A DNA stretch of 32,242 bases from Thermoleophilaceae bacterium (lineage in GTDB: Bacteria; Actinomycetota; Thermoleophilia; Solirubrobacterales; Thermoleophilaceae). The notes under the pieces are model-generated. The model had not been told where the DNA came from and made no database searches. It worked only from the letters and a program-made list of their open reading frames with translations. Each line of letters starts with the position of its first letter. Within the stretch, counting starts at the first letter, position 1. Below are positions 16,078-24,481 of this stretch, piece after piece. The stretch covers positions 1 through 32,242 of the forward strand of contig JADGHQ010000026.1 in NCBI GenBank assembly GCA_019683805.1. The letters are read 5' to 3'. The translations under genes were made by a program, and so were the position numbers.

Positions 16078-17418
16078 CTAGCGCGCGAAGCGCACGAGCG
16101 AGAGGCGGGCGATCGCGCCGAACGCGAGGGTGAGGACCGCCAGGTGGAGGAGCGGCGGGCCGATCGGCCCCGACCTGTTCAGCGCGGCGTCGAGCGCGCT
16201 GAGCGTCGGCCTGAACGGGAACGCAGCCGAGACGACACGGATCGCGTCGTAGGCGCCGCCCGAGACGGCGCCGGAGGGCACGAGGGCGAGGAACGCGACG
16301 GGCAGCGAGAGCATCACGCCGAGCAGCGACGCCGCGCGGACCTCCCGCGCCAGGCCGCCGATCGCCGCGCCCATCGCCGCGAAGCCGAGCGCGCCCAGGG
16401 CGATCGCCGCGATCCACAGCGGGAAGCGGCCCCAGCCGAGGTCCACGAAGGCGCTCAGCGCGGCCAGCATCACGAGCGCCAGGACGAGCGCGCAGATCGC
16501 CGCGAGCCCCACCTTCTCCGCCAGCAGCCCGCTCCGGGGCACGAGCCCCCGAACGAGCCGCGGGAACGCGTTCTCCTCGCGCTCGAGCGCGAGCGCGCCG
16601 GCCGCGAGCAGGACCGTGACGAACATCAGCGAGAACGTGAGCGCGACCGGGACCGCGAACGAGCTGAGCGGCGTGGCGCCGCCGTGGATCACCTTCCGGT
16701 CCACGCGGATCGGGGAGGCGACCGAGGCGAGCACGTCGTCCGAGAGGCTCAGGTTGTCGCGCGCGAGCGCGGCGAAGCGCTCCACCCGGTCGAGCCGCTC
16801 GCGGGAGGCCGACGCGCGCGGCAGCTCGCGCCGGGCCGCGCGCACGATCCGCTCGGCGCGCTCGAGGCCGAGCACGTCGACGTCCCGCCCGAGCAGCGAG
16901 ACCCGCCCGCCGCTCGAGATCAGCTTCAGGTAGCCGAGCGCGACCTGCGTCAGCTTCCGCGTCAGCGCGTTGCTCGCATCCTGCACCTGCGCCTTGATCG
17001 TGTCCTGCACGTAGCGGGCCTTGACGGGGTCCTCGGCGTTGTAGAGGACCTGCACGGTGGCGGGCTCGAGGCCCGTCTCGAGCTTCCGGGTCACGTCGGG
17101 GGGCACGATCAGCGCAGCGAGCACGTCGCCCGAGCGGACCTTGTCGAGCGCCTCCGCGCGCGTGCGCACGGTCACCGGGTCGACGGCCTCGAAGAGGCGC
17201 CGCGTGTACCTCGCGACGTCGACGTCCTCGCCGCCGAGCGAGAGCGTCCGCGCCGACGCCGGCAGCTCGTTCAGGATCGCGACGCGCGGCCTGTCCGGCC
17301 CGCGCGAGACGGCGAACCCGATCAGCAGCGCGATCGCGATCGGGTAGATCACGAGCAGCGCGGCGAGCAGCGGCGAGCGCCGCAGGATCCGCAGGTCCTT
17401 CAGCAGCAGCCAGCGCAA
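16078..17418 (-). CDS. ABC-2-type transporter permease
   Basis: This 446-residue membrane protein has one N-terminal helix (about 18-39) and a large extracytoplasmic region (about 40-250). A C-terminal bundle of five to six helices (from about 258) completes the layout of ABC-2 exporters of the YhgE/CcmB/DrrB-like group. The start is TTG 17418, preceded by a GGGGCC stretch and lying 1 bp after the ATPase stop. No ATG or GTG lies close upstream in the frame. The extracytoplasmic part includes VLYNAEDPVKARYVQDTIKA, a pattern common in ABC-2 permeases. The substrate is unknown; drug, lipid or polymer export are all possible. Confidence 0.85.
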   Translation of the reverse strand: MRWLLLKDLRILRRSPLLAALLVIYPIAIALLIGFAVSRGPDRPRVAILNELPASARTLSLGGEDVDVARYTRRLFEAVDPVTVRTRAEALDKVRSGDVLAALIVPPDVTRKLETGLEPATVQVLYNAEDPVKARYVQDTIKAQVQDASNALTRKLTQVALGYLKLISSGGRVSLLGRDVDVLGLERAERIVRAARRELPRASASRERLDRVERFAALARDNLSLSDDVLASVASPIRVDRKVIHGGATPLSSFAVPVALTFSLMFVTVLLAAGALALEREENAFPRLVRGLVPRSGLLAEKVGLAAICALVLALVMLAALSAFVDLGWGRFPLWIAAIALGALGFAAMGAAIGGLAREVRAASLLGVMLSLPVAFLALVPSGAVSGGAYDAIRVVSAAFPFRPTLSALDAALNRSGPIGPPLLHLAVLTLAFGAIARLSLVRFAR

Positions 17419-17419
17419 G

Positions 17420-18166
17420 TCAGTGGCCCCGCCGGCGCAGGAACTCCACGAACGCCCCCTCGAAGTCGAGCCCGCCGGCGCCGCACGCCGCCTCGAGCTC
17501 GGCCGGCGAGCCTGAGAACAGCAGCTCGCCGTCGGCGAGCACGAGCAGCCTGTGCGCGTAGCGCTCGGCCTCGGCCACGTCGTGGGTCGAGTAGATCACC
17601 GCGGTGCCGGCGCGCGCGCGGTCGAGGATGAAGCGCCAGAGGCGCTCGCGCTGGCGCGGGTCGAGCGCGGCGCTCGGCTCGTCGAGCAGCAGCACCTCCG
17701 GCTCGGCCAGCAGGCCGACGGCGATGTTCACCCGCTGACGGTTGCCGCCCGAGAGGGTCGCGACCTGGTCGTCGCGGCGGTCGGCGAGGCCGGTCTGCTC
17801 GAGCATCCGCTCCACGGCCCCCTCCACGTCCGCGACCTTCTCGAGTCGCGCGAACAGCCGCAGGTTCTCGGCCACCGTGAGCTTCCCGTAGAGCGCCGCC
17901 TGCTGGGGCACCCAGCCGACCTCGCCGGCGGGGCGGCTGAGGCTGCCGGCGTCGGGCCGCTGGACGCCTGCGAGGATCGAGAGCAGCGTCGTCTTGCCCG
18001 CGCCGTTCGGGCCGATGACGGCGACGAGCTCACCGCGGGAGGCGGCGAGCGACACGCCGCTCAGCGCCTCGCGAGTGCCGTAGCGCTTCACGAGGCCGAC
18101 GGCCTCGAGGACCCGGTCCTCCCCCTCCACCGCGGCTTCGCGGACAGCCGCCTGCGATCGCTGCAC
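17420..18166 (-). CDS. ABC transporter ATP-binding protein (ABC-2 exporter)
   Basis: The 248-residue nucleotide-binding subunit powers the adjacent permease. It has Walker A GPNGAGKTT (52-60), a Q-loop region GWVPQQAALYG, the signature LSGGNRQRV, Walker B VLLLDEPSAALD and the switch His in YSTHDVAEA. The order and the D-loop/H-loop match the CcmA/DrrA-type exporters. GTG 18166 is used as start. An internal GTG at 18130 would remove 12 non-conserved residues and is equally possible. It diverges from the ymdB-like gene by 36 bp. Confidence 0.93.
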   Translation of the reverse strand: MQRSQAAVREAAVEGEDRVLEAVGLVKRYGTREALSGVSLAASRGELVAVIGPNGAGKTTLLSILAGVQRPDAGSLSRPAGEVGWVPQQAALYGKLTVAENLRLFARLEKVADVEGAVERMLEQTGLADRRDDQVATLSGGNRQRVNIAVGLLAEPEVLLLDEPSAALDPRQRERLWRFILDRARAGTAVIYSTHDVAEAERYAHRLLVLADGELLFSGSPAELEAACGAGGLDFEGAFVEFLRRRGH

Positions 18167-18202
18167 GCGGTCGAGGGTAGAAGGATTGACAGAATCGCGC
18201 CG

Positions 18203-18991
18203 ATGAGGATCCTCTTCATCGGTGACATCGTCGGCTCGCCCGGCCGGCGCGCGCTCGAGGCGCTGCTGCCCCAGCTGCGCGAGCGCCACAGCCCCGACTT
18301 CGTCGTGGTCAACGGCGAGAACGCCGCGGGCGGCGTCGGGATCACGGAGCAGATCGCAAGGCAGCTCCTCGACCGGCTGGGCGTCGACGCCGTGACGCTC
18401 GGCAACCACGCCTACCGGCACCGCGACGTCTACGACTTCCTCGACCGCGACCCCCGCATCGTGCGCCCGGCGAACTACGCGAAGGCCAACCCCGGGCGCG
18501 GCCACACCGTCGTCGAGCGCGGCGGCGCGCGGCTCGCCGTGGTCAACCTCGCGGGGCTCGTGTTCATGGAGGGGGCGCTGCGCTCGCCCTTCAGCGAGGC
18601 CGACGCGGTGCTGGCGGAGCTGCGCGGGCGCGCGGACCACGTGCTCGTCGACTTCCACGCGGAGGCGACGAGCGAGAAGGTGGCGATGGGCTGGCACCTC
18701 GACGGCCGCGTGACCGCCTGCGTCGGCACGCACACGCACGTGCCGACCGCCGACGCCCGCGTGCTGCCGGGCGGGACGGCCTACGTGACCGACGTGGGGA
18801 TGACGGGGCCGCGCGGCGGGGTGATCGGAGTCCGCCGCGAGCAGGCGCTAGAGCGCTTCCGCACCCTGATGCCGGTCCGCTTCGAGACCTCCGACGAGGA
18901 CATCTGGCTCAACGGCGTGCTGATCGAGGCCGGCGACGACGGACGGGCGCGCTCGGTGGAGCAGATCATCTTGCCGGCCGAGGGCGAGTGA
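18203..18991 (+). CDS. YmdB-family metallophosphoesterase (TIGR00282 type)
   Basis: This 262-residue member of the calcineurin-like family includes Bacillus YmdB, a 2',3'-cyclic nucleotide phosphodiesterase that affects biofilm and RNA turnover. The dinuclear metal ligands are all in place: Asp8 (FIGDIVG), Glu39/Asn40 (VNGENAAGG), Asn68/His69 (LGNHA), His in VDFHAEATSEK, and two His in VGTHTHVPTADARVLP. TAYVTDVGMTGP is also typical. The usual NHTWD is NHAYR here, a substitution next to but not at the metal ligands. The last 144 bp overlap the tail of the opposite-strand glycosyltransferase gene. Confidence 0.93.
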   Translation: MRILFIGDIVGSPGRRALEALLPQLRERHSPDFVVVNGENAAGGVGITEQIARQLLDRLGVDAVTLGNHAYRHRDVYDFLDRDPRIVRPANYAKANPGRGHTVVERGGARLAVVNLAGLVFMEGALRSPFSEADAVLAELRGRADHVLVDFHAEATSEKVAMGWHLDGRVTACVGTHTHVPTADARVLPGGTAYVTDVGMTGPRGGVIGVRREQALERFRTLMPVRFETSDEDIWLNGVLIEAGDDGRARSVEQIILPAEGE

Positions 18992-20152
18992 GCTGAGCGC
19001 CGCGGCGACGCAGCCCGCGAGCGCGAGATCCCGCACCGCGACGAGCAGCACCGCCCCGCCCGCGCCCGCGGCCACGTCGTGGTACCGGAACGGGAACTCC
19101 AGGAACGTGAGCACCGCGGCCGCGGCCCCGAGCGCCGCGACCCGCAGCTCGCCCCACGCGAGCGCGAGCGCGGCGAGCGGCCAGGTCCAGATCAGGAACT
19201 GGGGCGAGAGCACCTTGCCGAACGCGGCCGCCGCGGCGACGGACCCGAGCGCCGCCAGCACGAGCGCGCGGCGGGAGGGCGCCCGCGCGGCAAGCAGCGC
19301 GAACCCGGCCAGCGCGACGAGCAGGATCGCCGTCGAGACGGCGGTGACGGGTCCCGACGCCGGACCCTCGAGCGCGTCGCCGTTGCGGGCCGCGACGCGC
19401 CTCGCCCCGGCCACGCCCGCGGCGTCGAGGGCGCGCATGACGACAGCGGGCGCGCTCTCGACCTGCACCGGGCGCTCGACCTGGTAGCTCCAGGCGTAGC
19501 GGGCGCCCGCGGGCGAGAGCGCGTACGTCGCGCCGCCCAGCGCGAGCACGACGGCGGTGAGAGCCGCCGCGCCCCGCAGCGCCGCCCTGCGCTCGCCACG
19601 GCCGACGAGCCACGCAAGCGCGGGGAGGGCCACGAGCAGCGGAAACGCCTTCGTCGCCGCTCCCAGCCCGAGCACGGCGAAGCCGAGGCTCGTGCGCCGC
19701 CCCCCTGCGACGAGCGCCAGGCCCGCGAGCGCGAGCGCGACGGGCACGAGGTCGAAGTGCTCGCGCGCGAGCGCGCCGGTCGCAAGCGGCAGGAGCGCGA
19801 GCGCGTAGGCCGCTCGCGCCGGGCTGCCGCCCGTGAGCGCGGCGAGCCGCGACACGAGCGCGAGGCAGGCCGCGGCCGCGAGCAGCATGAGGACGCCGAA
19901 GGTCGCCTCGTACACGGCGGCGTCGGACGTGCCGAGCACGCCTCCGAGGGCGAGCACGGGCGCGGCGAGCGGCGGGTACTCGAACGTGAAGTCGCGGAAG
20001 GGGAGCGCGCCGTCTGCCATCAGCTGCGCGTAGCGCTGGTACACGAAGATGTCTGTGACCGAGCGGTCGGACCACGGCCAGACCGCGGCGGTGAGCGCCC
20101 AGCCCGCGCACAGGAGCGCGAGCGGCCCGAGCAGTCGGGCGCCGCGGCTCAC
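18848..20152 (-). CDS. GT-C/GT87-like polyprenol-phosphate-dependent membrane glycosyltransferase (second of two)
   Basis: This is a 434-residue polytopic membrane protein with about nine to eleven hydrophobic helices. The first extracytoplasmic loop has WPWSDRSVTDIFVYQRYAQL with an acidic residue, followed by LPFRDFTFEYPPLAAP. That pattern is shared with GT87/mannosyltransferase-like GT-C enzymes, which use lipid-linked sugars. GTG 20152 overlaps the preceding gene's stop (GTGA). The last ~48 residues, read antisense to ymdB, are hydrophilic and may be dispensable. Donor and acceptor are unknown. It forms the 3' end of the DUF4126/PDE/GtrA/GT cluster. Confidence 0.75.
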   Translation of the reverse strand: MSRGARLLGPLALLCAGWALTAAVWPWSDRSVTDIFVYQRYAQLMADGALPFRDFTFEYPPLAAPVLALGGVLGTSDAAVYEATFGVLMLLAAAACLALVSRLAALTGGSPARAAYALALLPLATGALAREHFDLVPVALALAGLALVAGGRRTSLGFAVLGLGAATKAFPLLVALPALAWLVGRGERRAALRGAAALTAVVLALGGATYALSPAGARYAWSYQVERPVQVESAPAVVMRALDAAGVAGARRVAARNGDALEGPASGPVTAVSTAILLVALAGFALLAARAPSRRALVLAALGSVAAAAAFGKVLSPQFLIWTWPLAALALAWGELRVAALGAAAAVLTFLEFPFRYHDVAAGAGGAVLLVAVRDLALAGCVAAALSSLALGRQDDLLHRARPSVVAGLDQHAVEPDVLVGGLEADRHQGAEAL

Positions 20153-21804
20153 GCGACCGCCGCCCGGCGCATCCCGGGCTCGGCCGCCGCCGGGGCCGGT
20201 GCCGGCTCGCGCCGCTCCCTGCCGGGGTGCGCGGCGAACAGCGCCACCAGCACGAGCGGGGCGAACCACACGATGTAGAGATAGAACCAGTAGCCCGCCG
20301 CGAGCTGGAGCGCGATCAGCACCGCGGCGCCGAGCGCGGCCACCTGGGCGCCGTCCCGGCGGCGCGGTGCGACCGCCACCCCAAGCGCGAGCCCGATCGC
20401 CGCGATCCGCACGGCCATCTGCAGCCAGCGCAGAGAGTCGTGCTCGCCCCAGATCGAGAACGGCGTCATGCGGGCCGCCTGGTAGCCGAGGGTGCGGTCG
20501 TAGAGCTCCCGCAGCCCGCCGTCGGGGACGAGCGGCACGGTGACCGCCGCGACGACGGCCGCGAACGCGAGGGCGAACAGGAGCGCCTGCCGCCTCCCGC
20601 GCCGCGCTCCGCCGCCGACCGCCATCAGCGGGAAGAGGGCGGCGGGCGCGAGCTTCGCCGCCGCCCCGACCGCGAGCGCGGCGCCGCGCGAGAGCGGCCT
20701 GCCGAGCGCGAGCAGCGCGAGCACGACGCTCGCCGCCACCAGCGAGTCGTTGGAGTTGCACGACATCGCGAACAGCGTGTACGGGAACGCCAGCCAGGCG
20801 TAGGCGAGCGCGAGCCCGAGCCGCCGCCCCGCCGGCCCGGCGCGCATGCGCATCCCGAGCAGGAACAGCCCGACCACCGTGACGAGGTCGAAGGCGACCG
20901 CGGCCGCGTGGGCGGCGTCGAGGGAGCCCCAGCCGCCGCGCCAGGGCCAGATCTCCTCGAACGGCACGTAGAGCAGGTAGTTGGCCGGGCCGTAGGTGTC
21001 GCCGTGCTCGTTGTCGCGGCCGAAGGTGCCGTACACGTCGCGGCCGTGCTCGATGCGGTCGGCGCCGATCACGCCCGCGTAGCCCACGTCGATCACGTTC
21101 GAGTCGACCACGTTGAGGCCGATGCGGAAGCCGCCGATCAGCAGCACGGCCGCCACCAGCAGCCAAGTGGGCGCGAGCGGCACGAGCGGCCCGCGCCCGG
21201 GGCGCGGCCGGAACCCCGCGACCAGCATGCGCACGAGCAGGTACGCGAGCACGGGGTAGGCGAGCGGCACCGACGCGGAGATCTGCGCGCGGTTGAAGAA
21301 GAAGTGCGAGACGCCGAAGGCGAGCAGCACGAGCAGGTCGAGGTGCAGCAGCCGGAACGGCCGGCGCGGGTCGACGAAGGGGGCGACGAACAGCGCGCAG
21401 AGCGGGATCCAGATGAACGGCGAATTCACGCTGCGCCCGAAGGCGCCCTTGTAGCCGCGCGCCATCTTCCACGCCACCTGCGGGCCGCTCCAGGCCTCGA
21501 CGACCGCCTGCAGACGGTCGTCCACCTGCACCTGGACGACCTCCCTGCGGTCGTGGAAGAAGCTCACCTGCCAGCGCCCGGGGCCGTTGAGGTAGGCGGC
21601 GGACGTCAGCCGGTGCTTGGCGCGCTCGCGCCTGTACTGGTCCGTGGACTTCGCGACCTGGATCGCGTGGACGGCGCTGATCCGGTAGCCGGGCGGCGGG
21701 ATCGTCTGCGAGCCCGGCGCCACGAGCCCCGCCGCGTGGGCGGGGGCCGCCAGGGCGAGCGCGATCGCGATCGCCGCGGCGGCTGCGAGCGCCCGGCGCG
21801 CCAC
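20149..21804 (-). CDS. Membrane glycosyltransferase (GT87-like) with N-terminal extracytoplasmic PepSY-like domain
   Basis: The 551-residue protein opens with a signal-like helix (LAAAAAIAIALALAAPAHAA). An extracytoplasmic stretch of about 120 residues follows, including RWQVSFFHDRREVVQVQVDD, LQAVVEAWSGPQVAWKMARGY and GAFGRSVN, which resembles a PepSY fold. About ten transmembrane helices follow, with the GT-C-like loop DVGYAGVIGADRIEHGRDVYG and YGPANYLLYVPFE. GTG 21804 has an excellent ribosome site (GAGGAGG) and lies 8 bp after the gtrA-like stop, so I prefer it to longer frames. Acidic residues in the loop fit inverting GT-C enzymes using polyprenyl-phosphate sugars. The acceptor is unknown. 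Confidence 0.75.
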   Translation of the reverse strand: MARRALAAAAAIAIALALAAPAHAAGLVAPGSQTIPPPGYRISAVHAIQVAKSTDQYRRERAKHRLTSAAYLNGPGRWQVSFFHDRREVVQVQVDDRLQAVVEAWSGPQVAWKMARGYKGAFGRSVNSPFIWIPLCALFVAPFVDPRRPFRLLHLDLLVLLAFGVSHFFFNRAQISASVPLAYPVLAYLLVRMLVAGFRPRPGRGPLVPLAPTWLLVAAVLLIGGFRIGLNVVDSNVIDVGYAGVIGADRIEHGRDVYGTFGRDNEHGDTYGPANYLLYVPFEEIWPWRGGWGSLDAAHAAAVAFDLVTVVGLFLLGMRMRAGPAGRRLGLALAYAWLAFPYTLFAMSCNSNDSLVAASVVLALLALGRPLSRGAALAVGAAAKLAPAALFPLMAVGGGARRGRRQALLFALAFAAVVAAVTVPLVPDGGLRELYDRTLGYQAARMTPFSIWGEHDSLRWLQMAVRIAAIGLALGVAVAPRRRDGAQVAALGAAVLIALQLAAGYWFYLYIVWFAPLVLVALFAAHPGRERREPAPAPAAAEPGMRRAAVA

Positions 21805-21812
21805 GGCCCTCC

Positions 21813-22280
21813 TCAGAGCCGGGCGGTGCGCCCGAAGCTCCAGAGCTTGTTGCCGAGGAAGTTGAGCGGCGTCGCCGCGGCGACCGAGAGCGCCTGCGCG
21901 GGCACCTCCGGCAGGCCGGCGAGCACGAGCAGCTCGAGCATCCCGACCTGGAACAGGAACGCCACGACGCTGACCGTGAGGAAGCGCGGGGCCTGGAAGG
22001 CCGGGCTCTCGTCGCGGGCGCCGAAGGTCCAGTGCCGGTTCCACCAGAAGTTATTGGTCACCGCCACCAGGAAGGCGGCCGTCGCCGCGGGCACGTGGTG
22101 GATGTCGAGCGGCACCGCCAGGAGCGTGAAGACCGCGAGGTTGACGGCGTAGCCGGAGGCGCCGACGGTCAGGAACTTCGCGAGCTGGACCCAGTTGTGC
22201 GGTCGCTTCAGCCCCTCGCGCACGCGCGCGTGCATGCGCACGGGCTGCGGACGCTCGACCGCCGCTGTCCTCTCCAGCAT
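21813..22280 (-). CDS. GtrA-like membrane protein (lipid-linked sugar flippase family)
   Basis: The 155-residue protein has four predicted transmembrane helices and the family hallmarks KFLTVGASGYAVNLAVF, NFWWNRHWTF and, near the end, TPLNFLGNKLWSFG. GtrA-type proteins are thought to flip polyprenyl-phosphate-linked sugars across the membrane for use by GT-C transferases. Here two such transferases follow at once, which fits that role. ATG 22280 has AGG 10-12 bp upstream. An in-frame GTG at 22286 overlapping the preceding stop (GTGA) is an alternative adding two residues. Confidence 0.9.
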   Translation of the reverse strand: MLERTAAVERPQPVRMHARVREGLKRPHNWVQLAKFLTVGASGYAVNLAVFTLLAVPLDIHHVPAATAAFLVAVTNNFWWNRHWTFGARDESPAFQAPRFLTVSVVAFLFQVGMLELLVLAGLPEVPAQALSVAAATPLNFLGNKLWSFGRTARL

Positions 22281-22282
22281 GC

Positions 22283-23758
22283 TCACGAGCCTACTCGGAA
22301 GTGGGAGATCACCATCGGGGCCACGTCCTCGATCGACCACTGCTCGCGGTGAGCCGCCGAGCCCGGCCCGGTTCCGGCGAAGGCCAGCACGCCCTCCGAG
22401 TCGTCGCGACGGAGCGATCCGTGGCTGCCGCCCCCCACGTGGTCGACGCCGCCCCAGTCTACGAACTCGAACCCCGGAGCGGCGGAGACGAGCAGGTCGC
22501 CCGCCCGTGGGCAGCGCAGCGCCGACCACAGCCGGGCGAGCGCGTTCGGGAACTCGGCGCTGCGCACCCGCCCGTCGGAGGTGTCGAGCTCGAGCACCGC
22601 CGGCTCGCCCTCGACGCTCCAGGACGCGCCGCGCGGGTCCGTGAGGCTCCCGCCGGGGGCGAAGCGCAGCTCCCCGCGGCTCGAGCGCACGCTCGCCTCG
22701 ACGTCCGACACGAGGCGCGCGGTGAGCTCGACGCCCGGCTCGTCGAGCAGCCGGTGCTCGATCGCGGGCAGCAGCCGCTCGCGCCGCTCGGGGTCGAGCA
22801 CGTAGACCATCGCGGAGCGCGCCGCCGGGCAGACCGCGATCTCGGCCGCGCCCCGCTCGGGGTCGCGCGGCCCGAGCACCCGCCAGCCCGCCAGCACCTC
22901 CGCGAGGTTGATGCGCCAGGCGATCGGCGTCTGCGAGTGGTCCGACATCACGACCACCGCGTGCTCGTCGAGGAAGGCGTCGGGTCCGCCCGCCACGTGC
23001 ATGATCCGCTCGAGCGCACGGTCGGCGCCCGCGATCGACTGGAGCTGGCCCTCGGGCCCGTACCGGTGCGACCAGGTGTCGTTGTCGGGCAGCGAGAAGA
23101 GCAGGAAGTCGAACAGGTCCTCCTCCACGAGGTAGGCGCCCACGCAGCCGGTGTGCTGGTCACGCAGGCCGGGACGGCCGAGCATCGAGCGGCACGGCGT
23201 GCGCCGCGAGGCGAAGAGGTCCGCGTAGAACAGCTCCGTCGGCCCCCAGACGGCGTGGCGGAACTGGGCGAGCCGCGCGATCAGAGGGAAGACGCCGCCG
23301 CCCGTCTGGAGCTCGTGGCGCGTGCGGCCGCGATAGATGAGGTAGGTCGTGCCCGCCGTCCTGAGCCCGGCGTCCTGGAGGTGCTCGAACACCGTCCGCC
23401 GCTCCCGGCTCAGGTGGGCCATGTTCAGGTTGTAGACCGTGTCGAAGAGCGAGCGACGGATGCCGAACGTGCGGCTCGCCTCGAACGACGAGCCGTACTC
23501 GACGTAGCGCTCCTCGCCGCGGTGGTACCAGTTCATCGACGGGATGTGGTGCCCGTCGGGGCCGGCGCCGGTGGCGATCGTGGCGGACGCGACGGGCGTG
23601 ACCGACGGGAAGGTCGACACGCAGTCGCGCACGTACACGCCCCGCTCGAGGATCGCCCGCAGCGCCGGCGCGCGCCCCTCCGCGACCGCGCGCTCCAGCA
23701 TCGCGGGCTTCAGCGAGTCGATGACGGCGAGGACGAGCTTCCTCGGCCGCGGGCTCAT
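22283..23758 (-). CDS. Alkaline-phosphatase-superfamily protein (type I phosphodiesterase/nucleotide pyrophosphatase-like)
   Basis: This is a 491-residue enzyme. Metal and nucleophile residues of the superfamily are visible: Asp14 (LAVIDSLKP), the nucleophile Thr54 in TFPSVTPVASATIATG, LPDNDTWSHRYGPEG, VVVMSDHSQTPI and VGGGSHGSLRRDD. It has no signal peptide or transmembrane helix, so it looks cytoplasmic or peripheral unless exported otherwise. It begins with ATG 23758 overlapping the upstream gene (ATGA) and is followed directly by gtrA, so it is part of the glycosyltransferase cluster. The substrate could be a nucleotide sugar, a phosphodiester lipid or a polyprenyl phosphate, but the sequence does not decide. 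Confidence 0.82.
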   Translation of the reverse strand: MSPRPRKLVLAVIDSLKPAMLERAVAEGRAPALRAILERGVYVRDCVSTFPSVTPVASATIATGAGPDGHHIPSMNWYHRGEERYVEYGSSFEASRTFGIRRSLFDTVYNLNMAHLSRERRTVFEHLQDAGLRTAGTTYLIYRGRTRHELQTGGGVFPLIARLAQFRHAVWGPTELFYADLFASRRTPCRSMLGRPGLRDQHTGCVGAYLVEEDLFDFLLFSLPDNDTWSHRYGPEGQLQSIAGADRALERIMHVAGGPDAFLDEHAVVVMSDHSQTPIAWRINLAEVLAGWRVLGPRDPERGAAEIAVCPAARSAMVYVLDPERRERLLPAIEHRLLDEPGVELTARLVSDVEASVRSSRGELRFAPGGSLTDPRGASWSVEGEPAVLELDTSDGRVRSAEFPNALARLWSALRCPRAGDLLVSAAPGFEFVDWGGVDHVGGGSHGSLRRDDSEGVLAFAGTGPGSAAHREQWSIEDVAPMVISHFRVGS

Positions 23759-24312
23759 CTCAGGATGCGGAGCCCGGCGTACTTGCGCCCGCTCTCGCGG
23801 CTGCGCAGGACGCCGAGGGCGACGAAAGCCGCGAGCGCGACGAAGCCGAGCGGCGGGAAGAGGATCGCGAGCCCCGCCACGGCGAGCGCGACGACGTCGG
23901 CCCAGGCGGGCAGCAGCGCGGCCGCCCCGGGGTCGAGCCGCCGGCGCGCCGCGCGGAACAGCGCCGCGACAGCGAGCCAGCCGACGAGCGCGCAGGCCGC
24001 CCCGGCGAGCACGCCGGGCCAGCTCGCGCGGCCGCCCTCGGCGAGCGAGCCGGCGAACAGCAGCGCGCCGAGCGCCAGCGAGATCGCGAGCACCACGGCC
24101 TCCGCGACGTCGCGTCCCCCGGCCGCGTCGGACGCCGACTGCGCGCGCCGGCTGCGCGCGCGGTCGACGGCGTAGGAGAGCACGGCCAGCGCGAGCACGA
24201 GCACGAGGAACCAGGCGCTCTCCAGGAAGCTGAACGAAGTGCCGTCGAAGTCGAGGCCCGCGTCGCCGCGCGCGAGCGCACCCGCGAGCAGCGGCGGCAG
24301 GAAGGGGCGCAC
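23755..24312 (-). CDS. DUF4126-like integral membrane protein, start uncertain
   Basis: From GTG 24312 the protein has 185 residues with about four to five hydrophobic helices (for example LVLVLALAVLSYAV, VVLAISLALGALLFAGSL, VVALAVAGLAILFPPLGFVALAAFVAL). The start GVRPFLPPLLAGALAR looks like the DUF4126 motif AGVRAFLPLLLAGL. The same frame continues upstream as LTFDIGQGAGLASASG, which also fits that family's N terminus, up to a TAA at 24384. No ATG, GTG or TTG lies in that extra stretch. The real start may therefore be a rare one (CTG 24360 or ATC 24366). The function of DUF4126 proteins is unknown. It is first in the envelope cluster and overlaps the phosphodiesterase start. Confidence 0.7.
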   Translation of the reverse strand: MRPFLPPLLAGALARGDAGLDFDGTSFSFLESAWFLVLVLALAVLSYAVDRARSRRAQSASDAAGGRDVAEAVVLAISLALGALLFAGSLAEGGRASWPGVLAGAACALVGWLAVAALFRAARRRLDPGAAALLPAWADVVALAVAGLAILFPPLGFVALAAFVALGVLRSRESGRKYAGLRILR

Positions 24313-24481
24313 CCCGCTGGCGCTCGCCAGTCCCGCGCCCTGGCCGATGTCGAAAGTCAGGCTGATCTGGCTGCTGGTCGGTTAGGCTCCGGCGACGGCC
24401 ATGACGATAGACGACCACCGAAGCGGCCCGCCGCGCGGCGGCGGCAGCAGGGGTGGCGGGCGCGGCGGCGAAGGGACCGGA

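Noticed and set aside
18186-18191. TTGACA as -35 box for the ymdB-like gene
   Set aside because: It ends only 11 bp before the ATG, leaving no room for a -10 and start site. No suitable -10 follows.
22280-22286. Shared GTGAGCATG at the starts of the gtrA-like gene and the KdpD-like kinase gene as a regulatory motif
   Set aside because: Nine bases at two sites are easily explained by a GTG/ATG double start with the codon AGC between. No other copies were noted.
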